NCBI GenBank assembly: GCA_027019685.1
Contig: JALUWH010000284.1
Location: 1 to 31,354, forward strand
Direction: 5' to 3'
Origin: Ghiorsea sp.
Lineage (GTDB): Bacteria; Pseudomonadota; Zetaproteobacteria; Mariprofundales; Mariprofundaceae
DNA length: 31,354 bases
Part shown: positions 15,760 through 22,474 of the stretch, one piece after another
How positions within the stretch are numbered: position 1 is the stretch's first letter
How the letters are laid out: each line of letters starts with the position of its first letter
Position numbers and translations under genes: made by a program
Notes under the pieces: generated by a model
Database searches by the model: none
Told to the model about the DNA's origin: nothing
What the model saw: the letters and a program-made list of their open reading frames with translations, nothing else

Positions 15760-16353
15760 ATGTATGCACAAATTCTTGAACAACCCGAAATGGCAAACCA
15801 AATCAATATACATATGCAATATGCTATTTGCATAGAAAAAACTGGGCAGTTAAGCCAATCCATTGACCAATGCGAGCAACGTATTCATGAATGTGAGGAA
15901 ACAGGTGAAATTGAACAACTCAAATCCTTACAATTAAAAGTAAGTGTATTAAAACAGTTCAATCAAAAAGCTGATATTGAACAAGAAAATGACCCTTTGC
16001 CAGATGAAGAGCTTGATACAGGCGATTTTTTCAGCTTAAATTCTCAAGAAATTATTCCTCCCGCAACAGATGATGAAGTTAAACCTGATAAGGTAGAAAA
16101 AACTAAACCTAAAGAAGCTGTGGTACGAACAGTATTGGCTACACCAGTCAAAGAGCCCGAGCCTGAACACGTTGAAATTACAGAGAAAAGTATTTCTGAG
16201 GATAGAAATAAGCAGAAGGCAGCCAACCTTTTTGGTGAAGATGATTGTAATATACCACCTGATGAGGAACCCTCATCTGAACTACAATTGCTTGACCAAG
16301 ATAAAGTAGAAGAAGATGGAAATCATGATGTGTGGAGTCAGCACGAATTATAA
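15760..16353 (+). CDS. TPR-like protein with long acidic tail, probably frameshifted upstream
   Basis: 197 residues from the first in-frame ATG. The first 65 are helical and TPR-like (MYAQILEQPEMANQINIHMQ, YAICIEKTGQLSQSIDQCEQ); the rest is acidic and probably disordered, rich in Glu, Pro and Lys (KEPEPEHVEITEKS). I do not recognise the family. The start has no ribosome-binding site and falls in the middle of a helix, which agrees with the upstream frame (from 15629) being the true 5' part, displaced by the AAGAC repeat. It is either a recent pseudogene or a phase-variable gene. The end converges on phzF with a 20-base gap. Confidence 0.6.
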   Translation: MYAQILEQPEMANQINIHMQYAICIEKTGQLSQSIDQCEQRIHECEETGEIEQLKSLQLKVSVLKQFNQKADIEQENDPLPDEELDTGDFFSLNSQEIIPPATDDEVKPDKVEKTKPKEAVVRTVLATPVKEPEPEHVEITEKSISEDRNKQKAANLFGEDDCNIPPDEEPSSELQLLDQDKVEEDGNHDVWSQHEL

Positions 16354-16373
16354 CTCAGCAATGAGCACAATAC

Positions 16374-17165
16374 TTATTCAAGCAATGATTCAACTTCAAT
16401 AAAACCTTCTGCATATTTAACAGCATGCCCTGCAATATAAACCCTATCATCAACAAGCTCACACCATACTTCCCCACCCCGTTGTGAAACTTGTTTAGCC
16501 GTAAGTTTGTTTTTACCCAATACCTTTGCCCAATATGGAGCAAGTTGGGTAAAAGATGAACCTGTTACTGGGTCTTCATCAATACCACAGCTGGGTGCAA
16601 AAAAACGGGATACAAAATCATATTGTTTAGAGCGTGCTGTAATGGTCACACCTCTTAAATCAAGTTGTTGTAATAGCTGCATATTTGGGTTGGCACTTAA
16701 TACTGCGGATTCATCGGTCAATACCACAATATAATCTTCATGTTTTAAACAGCTTTGTAAATTATCACTAAAAACTTGTTGAATAGGTTCAGGAATATCG
16801 CATGACATGGGTGTTTTCTGTGGGAAATCTAGTATAAACTTATCACCATTTTGGCTAACTTTTAATTCACCAGATTTGGATTGAAACACAATGGTTTCAC
16901 CGTTGAACCCAAGCTCCTTAAACAACACATAAGCCGATGCCAGTGTCGCATGACCACATAAGTCCACTTCCACAGTTGGTGTAAACCATCGAATATCATA
17001 ATCACCATTGTTTTCAACAAAGAAAGCTGTTTCAGAAAGGTTGTTTTCTGCTGCAATGTGTTGCATCAGCTTTTCATCAAGCCAAGCATCTAAAGGGCAA
17101 ACAGCAGCAGCATTTCCTGTGAAAACTTTAGATGCAAAAGCATCAATTTGATATATTTTTAACAT
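16374..17165 (-). CDS. PhzF-family isomerase-like protein
   Basis: 263 residues of the PhzF/YddE diaminopimelate-epimerase fold. Visible features: IDAFASKVFTGNAAAVCPLD at the N-terminus, the catalytic Glu at residue 45 (NLSETAFFV), TVEVDLCGHATLASAYVLF, then GIDEDPVTGSSFTQLAPYW and SQRGGEVWCEL. The enzyme in phenazine makers isomerises a dihydro-anthranilate, but no phenazine genes are near; most homologues are of unknown substrate. It begins 2 bases after the CorB/HlyC gene and is therefore the last gene of that leftward operon. Confidence 0.93.
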   Translation of the reverse strand: MLKIYQIDAFASKVFTGNAAAVCPLDAWLDEKLMQHIAAENNLSETAFFVENNGDYDIRWFTPTVEVDLCGHATLASAYVLFKELGFNGETIVFQSKSGELKVSQNGDKFILDFPQKTPMSCDIPEPIQQVFSDNLQSCLKHEDYIVVLTDESAVLSANPNMQLLQQLDLRGVTITARSKQYDFVSRFFAPSCGIDEDPVTGSSFTQLAPYWAKVLGKNKLTAKQVSQRGGEVWCELVDDRVYIAGHAVKYAEGFIEVESLLE

Positions 17166-17167
17166 GT

Positions 17168-18460
17168 TTAACCGCCTGTAATAAACACGCCAGATGATTC
17201 TTCTGCATAACGTGTCAAACGCAAGCGTTCAATACGTTTTCTTTTGATTTTGAGTACTTCAATACGCACACTAGCCATTTGCAGACAAAGCTTACCATCA
17301 GGTACACCACCCAATTCCTCCACGATTAAACCACCAACAGTGGTTGCACCATTTTCAGGCAACTCACTACCAATCAATTGGTTTAAGTCATGAATATTTG
17401 CCGTACTGCCCACCACCCAAGAACCGTCAGGCTGCACCCAAACATCGGTAGGCGGAATAACATCAGACTCATCAACAATTTCGCCAACAATTTCTTCAAC
17501 AATATCTTCTAAGGTAATCACCCCTTCAATATCACCAAACTCATCCACCACAATCGCCATGTGCAAATGTTTGCTTTGAAATTCAAAAAGTTGAGCCAAA
17601 GCGTTGCGGTTGGTAGGTGCATAAGGCGGGTTGGTCCAAATCAAAGCACGCGATAAAGGTGTTTGTGATTGGCGTATTTTAAGTAAGTCACGCAAATGAA
17701 CCACACCCAACAAGTTATCTTGGTCACCATGATAAACAGGGTATCGTGAATGCGGGTGACGAATGGCATCTTCCACACAAGCTTCCACTGTTTTTTCAGC
17801 ATCCAACATCACTACATCCTTGCGAGGGGTCATCAAAGATTTAATAGGTATATCATGCAGTTGTAGTGCGCTCATCAGCATTTGTTCACGTGCTTTATCA
17901 AGCACCCCACTTTCTGCACTCATATCAATCATGGCAGCAAGTTCTTGATGATTAAAAGCCAATTCCTGATGTTCTTTCACTTTAAGGGCGCGTTGTAAGA
18001 ACTTGATACCTAACATTAATAAGGACACCACAGGTGAAAACAAACGTTGGAACCAAGTGAGCAACATCGCCACCTTACAGGCAATAGTTTCAGCATGAGC
18101 TACAGCAATAGTTTTGGGTAATACTTCGGCAAAAACAAGCACAATAATGGTCATGGCAATGGTGGCATAGACAATACCCGCCTCACCAAAGTAGGTTAAG
18201 AAAACAGCTGTCGCAAGGCTGGATGCTGCAATATTAACGAAGTTGTTTCCAAGCAGGATAGATGCAAGCATACGCTCAGGTTTTTCAAGTAAATATTCTG
18301 CATATTTTGCACCTTTACTACCTTTTTTACGCATAATCCGCAGACGAACACGTCTTGCTCGAGTCAGTGCTGTTTCTGAGCCTGAAAAAAACGCTGAAAG
18401 CAAAAGTAATAAAAAGAGTACCCCTAAAATATAGGGTAACGCATGTTCAGAAAATGTCAT
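17168..18460 (-). CDS. corB: CNNM/HlyC-CorC family transporter (CorB-like)
   Basis: 430 residues from the ATG at 18460 (a TTG one codon upstream is possible). N-terminal DUF21/CNNM membrane domain with about four helices (opening LLLLSAFFSGSETALTRARR), then a paired CBS module (about 205-330, SLMTPRKDVVMLDAEKTVE and MAIVVDEFGDIEGVITLEDI), then a C-terminal CorC_HlyC domain (about 345-425). Homologues are implicated in Mg2+/Co2+ transport or efflux. The pairing with a ypjD-like gene directly upstream (8 bases after that gene's end, from the TTG) is the common proteobacterial arrangement. Confidence 0.93.
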   Translation of the reverse strand: MTFSEHALPYILGVLFLLLLLSAFFSGSETALTRARRVRLRIMRKKGSKGAKYAEYLLEKPERMLASILLGNNFVNIAASSLATAVFLTYFGEAGIVYATIAMTIIVLVFAEVLPKTIAVAHAETIACKVAMLLTWFQRLFSPVVSLLMLGIKFLQRALKVKEHQELAFNHQELAAMIDMSAESGVLDKAREQMLMSALQLHDIPIKSLMTPRKDVVMLDAEKTVEACVEDAIRHPHSRYPVYHGDQDNLLGVVHLRDLLKIRQSQTPLSRALIWTNPPYAPTNRNALAQLFEFQSKHLHMAIVVDEFGDIEGVITLEDIVEEIVGEIVDESDVIPPTDVWVQPDGSWVVGSTANIHDLNQLIGSELPENGATTVGGLIVEELGGVPDGKLCLQMASVRIEVLKIKRKRIERLRLTRYAEESSGVFITGG

Positions 18461-18471
18461 CAAAGGCTCGC

Positions 18472-19284
18472 TTAAAGGATATCTTTAATGATTTTTACGC
18501 CAAAGTAAGCAAGCATTAAGGTAATATAAGCAAACAATACCATTTTACTGCCACGGTTATGATGCCATGCTGATTTTTGCCTTAAATAATAAAGCGCCAT
18601 CAGGGTTACCCAAGCAAAGATAGCCAATAATACTTTGTGGTTAAATAGTGCAAAGTGATGCATTTCAACCCATTGCCATGCTAAACCCGTAAGAATACTT
18701 AAGCCTAACAACCAAATCGCCCAACGTACGTGAACAAATAAATAATTACTAATATCCATTAACGAAGGCATAGCTTGTACAAAAAAACCAATCTTTTTCT
18801 GGGTTAATGCTCTATCGAGTAAAAGTTGCATCACAGCATACAATGCAGCCATGGTTAACAAGGCATAAGCAACAACAGATAAAAGTAAATGTCCTGTTTC
18901 TAAAAAGGAGTATGCTTCCACCCATTGTGTTGATGTTTCTCTAGGCAAAAATGGTAATAATAACAAGGGTATTGCCGTGAAAGGTAGCAACAATAAACCC
19001 AAACCACGTACGCCATGTTGCCACATGCCCAAAAGGTATATGTTTTGCACCAACAAAGTCGTGAAAGCTGCCACCGTTGTTAAGGTTAGCACCAATCCTG
19101 TAGGAGAAATAAAACCAAGCTCTAACACCCCAATGAGCGTACACAAAATGGAAGCACTCACCAAAAGGCTTATATTGCGCTGCGTGACAAACTTAGTATT
19201 ACCTGCGCGTACGCAGACAAAAATTAACCACGCTGCTAATAACGATAAAATACCTGCAGAGATAAACATTACACTTGAAATCAT
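18472..19284 (-). CDS. ypjD: YpjD-like inner-membrane protein (cytochrome c assembly CcsA-type fold)
   Basis: 270 residues, almost entirely hydrophobic, with about eight membrane helices. The region WQWVEMHHFALFNHKVLLAI with conserved His residues, and the following Trp/Leu-rich helices, fit the CcsA/HemX-like cytochrome c assembly family (YpjD/CorE). Its role is not settled; it accompanies CorB-type transporters and has been tied to divalent-metal phenotypes. First gene of the leftward ypjD-corB-phzF operon. The ATG has no strong ribosome-binding site. Confidence 0.85.
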   Translation of the reverse strand: MISSVMFISAGILSLLAAWLIFVCVRAGNTKFVTQRNISLLVSASILCTLIGVLELGFISPTGLVLTLTTVAAFTTLLVQNIYLLGMWQHGVRGLGLLLLPFTAIPLLLLPFLPRETSTQWVEAYSFLETGHLLLSVVAYALLTMAALYAVMQLLLDRALTQKKIGFFVQAMPSLMDISNYLFVHVRWAIWLLGLSILTGLAWQWVEMHHFALFNHKVLLAIFAWVTLMALYYLRQKSAWHHNRGSKMVLFAYITLMLAYFGVKIIKDIL

Positions 19285-19391
19285 AAGCGACTTCTAACCA
19301 AAAATAGATGTCATATCAATGCCTTGTGATACATCTTGCATCTTACACTTTATCTTATCATCGTTTGTGCTCATTTTTCTAGGTGGTAATC

Positions 19392-20711
19392 ATGGGTAAT
19401 AAAACAAGCATGACCAAAAAGATATTGCGTGGTATGTTGCTAGGGCTTGTTCTTGGCAGCCTTATTAATAATTTCGCTCATGATGTGTCATGGGTTCAAG
19501 ATTATCTTGTGATGGGTTTGTTTCATGTTTTGGGCACTATGTTTATCAGTATGCTTAAAATGTTGGTCGTGCCTCTGGTCACCTTCTCCCTGATTTGCGG
19601 CGTGGTTGGTATTGGTGATATTGGTAAATTGGGGCGCGTGGGCGGCAAAGCGTTTGCTTATTATATGCTCACTACAGCTTTAGCCATTACACTAGCTATT
19701 GCTTTGGCATCCTTTTTTGCACCTGGTGCAGGATTTGAACTTGCAGGAGCTGCAAGCTCATCATTCACAGCTCCAAAAGCCCCTCCGTTTACCCAAGTGT
19801 TGATTGATTTGATTCCAACCAATCCCGTAGCGGCTTACGCTGAAGGCAATATGCTGCAAATTATCTTCTTCACCATTTTATTTGCTTCATGCATGTTAAT
19901 GGTGGGCAAAGCAGCGAAGCCTTTGATGGATTTATCTGAGCGCTTGAACGAAGTGATGATGCAAGTGGTGAATGTGGTGATGTATTTAGCACCCCTTGGT
20001 GTATTTGCCTTGATGGCAAAAACCTTTGCTCAACAAGGCATTGATTTAATTATTCCTATGCTGGGTTATTTTGGTGTATTGGTGCTTGCCCTACTCCTTC
20101 ATGTTACAGGCACACTGATGTTATTATTAAAACTATTCGGTAAGGTGAACCCCATTACTTTCATGAAAAAAATGAGCACTGCTCAAGTGTTTGCCTTTAG
20201 TACATCAAGCTCCAATGCCACTATCCCTGTCACCCTACAAACCGTTGAAAAGCGTTTGGGCGTGGATGAGTCTATTGCTTCATTTACTGTGCCTTTTGGG
20301 GCAACGATTAACATGGACGGCACAGCCATTATGCAAGGTGTAGCCACAGTATTTATCGCCAACGTATATGGCATTGATTTGGGGATCATGGGGTATTTAA
20401 CGGTTATTGGCATGTCTGTTTTAGCCTCCATTGGCACAGCGGGCGTGCCTGGCGTAGGTTTGATTATGCTTGCCATGGTGTTTAATCAGGTGGGGCTTCC
20501 AGTCGAAGGTATTGCGCTCATCATTGGCGTGGATAGATTGCTGGATATGATTCGCACGGCTGTGAATGTCACAGGTGATGCCGCCGTGAGCACTATCATT
20601 GCCCGTAGCGAAAAAGGATTGGATATGTATGTGTTTAACAACCCTAAAGCAGGGGTTATTGAAGAAGTAAACCTTCCACATGCAGCAACAAAAGAAAAAG
20701 AGGTGTATTAA
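19392..20711 (+). CDS. Dicarboxylate/amino acid:cation symporter (DAACS family)
   Basis: 439 residues from the ATG at 19392, preceded by AGGTGG at a spacing of 6; a GTG three codons earlier is possible. It has the GltP/DctA fold: about eight membrane helices, the serine-rich hairpin FSTSSSNATIPVTLQTVEKR, TVPFGATINMDGTAIMQGVA (the NMDGT ion-binding motif), and VPGVGLIMLAM followed by DRLLDMIRTAVNVTGDAA. It imports glutamate, aspartate or C4-dicarboxylates with H+ or Na+. The exact substrate is not resolved. The zinc-ribbon gene downstream starts 2 bases after its stop. Confidence 0.94.
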   Translation: MGNKTSMTKKILRGMLLGLVLGSLINNFAHDVSWVQDYLVMGLFHVLGTMFISMLKMLVVPLVTFSLICGVVGIGDIGKLGRVGGKAFAYYMLTTALAITLAIALASFFAPGAGFELAGAASSSFTAPKAPPFTQVLIDLIPTNPVAAYAEGNMLQIIFFTILFASCMLMVGKAAKPLMDLSERLNEVMMQVVNVVMYLAPLGVFALMAKTFAQQGIDLIIPMLGYFGVLVLALLLHVTGTLMLLLKLFGKVNPITFMKKMSTAQVFAFSTSSSNATIPVTLQTVEKRLGVDESIASFTVPFGATINMDGTAIMQGVATVFIANVYGIDLGIMGYLTVIGMSVLASIGTAGVPGVGLIMLAMVFNQVGLPVEGIALIIGVDRLLDMIRTAVNVTGDAAVSTIIARSEKGLDMYVFNNPKAGVIEEVNLPHAATKEKEVY

Positions 20712-20713
20712 AA

Positions 20714-21139
20714 GTGTGGGGGAAACCAGTAGTTAAGTTAAAGTGTAGCAATTGTAAAAAAGACATTGAAGTAGATATTCCTAGTGAAGTGGAGTGCGCC
20801 CACTGTAATGAAACCTTAAAGCTCAAAGGTCGTTTTATTAAGGGGCTCGGAGCAAAAGCCGCAATAGCAACTATTCTTGTTGGTGGTACTGTTGCTGCCC
20901 AAGTGGATGGTATCCCTTTTTTTGATGACTATCCTTCAAGTGTTCAGTATGCAATTATTAACACATGTATCGCAGGCGATCAAAACTCATATTTTTTAGA
21001 GGCAGAACTTAAGCAAAAAGCAAAAATTTGTGCTTGTGCATTTGACAATGCAAGTGATGAAATTGGCTATGAAATGTTTCAAAACAATCCCAGTTATTTT
21101 ATACAAACATTGCGTAAAGAAATACAACAGTGTGACTAA
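20714..21139 (+). CDS. Zinc-ribbon membrane-anchored hypothetical protein
   Basis: 141 residues, GTG start 2 bases after the symporter stop. N-terminal zinc ribbon: CSNC (11-14) and CAHC (28-31). A hydrophobic segment follows (about 46-63, AKAAIATILVGGTVAAQ), then a soluble C-terminal domain with INTCIAGDQ and KAKICACAFD, where a third Cys group (CxC) sits. I do not recognise a named family. Probably cytoplasmic zinc ribbon, single membrane pass, external C-terminal domain. Likely co-transcribed with the symporter, then terminated at the 12-bp hairpin. Function unknown. Confidence 0.7.
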   Translation: MWGKPVVKLKCSNCKKDIEVDIPSEVECAHCNETLKLKGRFIKGLGAKAAIATILVGGTVAAQVDGIPFFDDYPSSVQYAIINTCIAGDQNSYFLEAELKQKAKICACAFDNASDEIGYEMFQNNPSYFIQTLRKEIQQCD

Positions 21140-21141
21140 AT

Positions 21142-21171
21142 ATAGCCCTGAACAACTAAGTTCAGGGCTAT
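21142..21171. terminator. Bidirectional terminator hairpin
   Basis: Perfect 12-bp inverted repeat: ATAGCCCTGAAC, loop AACTAA, GTTCAGGGCTAT. It lies between the converging zinc-ribbon gene (stop 21139) and the leftward gene ending at 21181. There is no long T-run on either side, but the stem is strong and the position is right for both strands. Confidence 0.75.
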
Positions 21172-21180
21172 GACAGTCAA

Positions 21181-21525
21181 TTAACCTTTGGTAAGATGAA
21201 ATCCACTACTATAGCGGCATTCATAAACATCCAATCTAATGCCGCGCTCGTGATAAATGATATTCGCTCTCCTTTTTGCACCATCATAAGTCTCGTATAA
21301 AGATTTTGGCTTACCATCTCCCCCGGTACAATGCGAGCAAGGTCTGTTCGGTGTTTGCTTATCCGAAGGGCAAATATGCCACTCATTACATGTATTACAT
21401 TGATACGCTGAAAAAGACTTATCATTTTCTTGGCTGACATATTTAGCAGCTTCTTGTGCAGCTGCTTGCGTAGAATATACAGTTTTTGGTTCACCATCTT
21501 TTCGGAAGCATGTTAAACTTTTCAT
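21181..21525 (-). CDS. Tandem-repeat small zinc-binding-like protein
   Basis: 114 residues from the ATG at 21525, chosen because AGGAG lies 7 bases before it and it overlaps the upstream stop as ATGA; an ATG two codons earlier has no spacing. The protein is two copies of one small domain: residues 6-52 (CFRKDGEPKTVYST, AYQCNTCNEWHI) and 63-112 (CSHCTGGDGKPKSLYET, VYECRYSSGFHLT). Each has DGxPK, Tyr, an Ala-rich helix, then YxC and a terminal [WF]H[IL]. Single-copy proteins with a YxCxxCxxWHLT ending are common small proteins of unknown function; the second copy here has lost its final CxxC. Translation is coupled to the GRDP-like gene. Confidence 0.65.
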   Translation of the reverse strand: MKSLTCFRKDGEPKTVYSTQAAAQEAAKYVSQENDKSFSAYQCNTCNEWHICPSDKQTPNRPCSHCTGGDGKPKSLYETYDGAKRRANIIYHERGIRLDVYECRYSSGFHLTKG

Positions 21526-22016
21526 TTGCATGCTCCTGGTGTACGACAAGCGCAGCTTGTTGGTGCATGACAAGCATGATCTTGGCATCGTGCTGCTGAA
21601 TTCCCAAGCTTGGGGTATTTACCATAATGATGTTCATATAACTTCTTCGTACGCTCAAAAGAGGACTGAAGTTTTTTATAATCCTTAGAGTCTTTAATAC
21701 CAAAATATGGATAGTGATCTAAAAAATAACCGAACACATTTTGGCAATCTTCCCTGTAGGCTTTGGTATCCAAAATGTGAGCATGCCAAAAAGTATCGAT
21801 TAACTTACTTGGTACCAAATCAATATTTGGGTACATTTTTTTTAGGCTTAAAAAACGACGATACTCTTGTTCAGCTAGTAAAAATTTTTCAAGTGTCATT
21901 TCTGCTTCAGAAGGCTTAGTTAATTTAAACTTTAAATTATCAAAGTTTAAGTTTGCTACTTTGGGATGTATTCCATTTTGAAATACAGTCTTTGTTTTTC
22001 TATTAAGTTGAGTCAT
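21522..22016 (-). CDS. GRDP-like (glycine-rich domain-containing protein-like) protein with Cys-rich tail
   Basis: 164 residues. The core (about 45-125) matches the GRDP-like/DUF1399 pattern: FLLAEQEYRRFLSLKKMYP, then LVPSKLIDTFWHAHILDTKA with its conserved FWHAH, then YREDCQNVFGYFLDHYPYFG. The last 25 residues hold five Cys (C144, C149, C155, C157, C163) in CQDHACHAPTSCACRTPGAC, which could bind metal. AGGAGAG precedes the ATG. The stop overlaps the next gene's start. It is divergent from a small gene that leads into ilvD, 75 bases apart. Function unknown. Confidence 0.7.
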   Translation of the reverse strand: MTQLNRKTKTVFQNGIHPKVANLNFDNLKFKLTKPSEAEMTLEKFLLAEQEYRRFLSLKKMYPNIDLVPSKLIDTFWHAHILDTKAYREDCQNVFGYFLDHYPYFGIKDSKDYKKLQSSFERTKKLYEHHYGKYPKLGNSAARCQDHACHAPTSCACRTPGACK

Positions 22017-22091
22017 TATGCTCTCCTAATTTTATTTTCACCAACTTGTTGCTGGCGTTGGGGAGAACTTTAGAAAAGGGCAAAGGGACAT

Positions 22092-22472
22092 ATGGGGACA
22101 AAAAAAGAAAACTCTCAAAAACATATCGATAAACTCAAAGAAATGTTGAAGAAACTGGGATGGACTCAAAGACAATTTGCAGACCATTATTTTGAAAATG
22201 TTATTAATCTAAATGATGCAGAATGGGATGAAGAAGCTAATACTTTCTATGAAAAGCTAAAAAAGAACTTGCAACGAAGCACCACACCTGTTGCAACCAT
22301 TCAGGGGTATATTGAATACCTTGAGAAAACAGATGATTTTCGTAAGGTTGGAGGTATTCGAACGCAATGTATTTCAGATGATTTATTAAATGTAGAAATG
22401 ATGGAAGAATTAAAAGATATTTCCAAATGTGTTACTGATAGAGTACGCAAAAATGAAACAAAAGGTGTATAA
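22092..22472 (+). CDS. Small hypothetical protein upstream of ilvD
   Basis: 126 residues, highly charged, not recognised. The N-terminus KHIDKLKEMLKKLGWTQRQF, then ADHYF, looks like the first helices of an XRE-type helix-turn-helix with an unusual insertion; the middle (YEKLKKNLQRST, IQGYIEYLEKTDDF) is helical. A regulator or a small helical adaptor would fit, but neither is shown. The ATG has AAAGGGA just upstream. Its stop lies 2 bases before ilvD, so the two genes must share a transcript, although their base composition differs strongly. Confidence 0.6.
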   Translation: MGTKKENSQKHIDKLKEMLKKLGWTQRQFADHYFENVINLNDAEWDEEANTFYEKLKKNLQRSTTPVATIQGYIEYLEKTDDFRKVGGIRTQCISDDLLNVEMMEELKDISKCVTDRVRKNETKGV

Positions 22473-22474
22473 AG

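Noticed and set aside
15715..15760. Programmed -1 ribosomal frameshift joining the two TPR frames
   Set aside because: No X-XXY-YYZ slippery heptamer or following stem is visible, whereas a 5-base repeat unit explains the shift exactly.
15553..15819. 88-residue open frame on the - strand between ychJ and the TPR gene
   Set aside because: It mirrors the protein-like + frame that reads SILSVWEVHLAVEHC and is best explained as its shadow; no start signal.
16374..17165. Phenazine biosynthesis locus based on PhzF
   Set aside because: Only the PhzF-like gene is present, in an operon with transporter-type genes; PhzF homologues are widespread without phenazine pathways.
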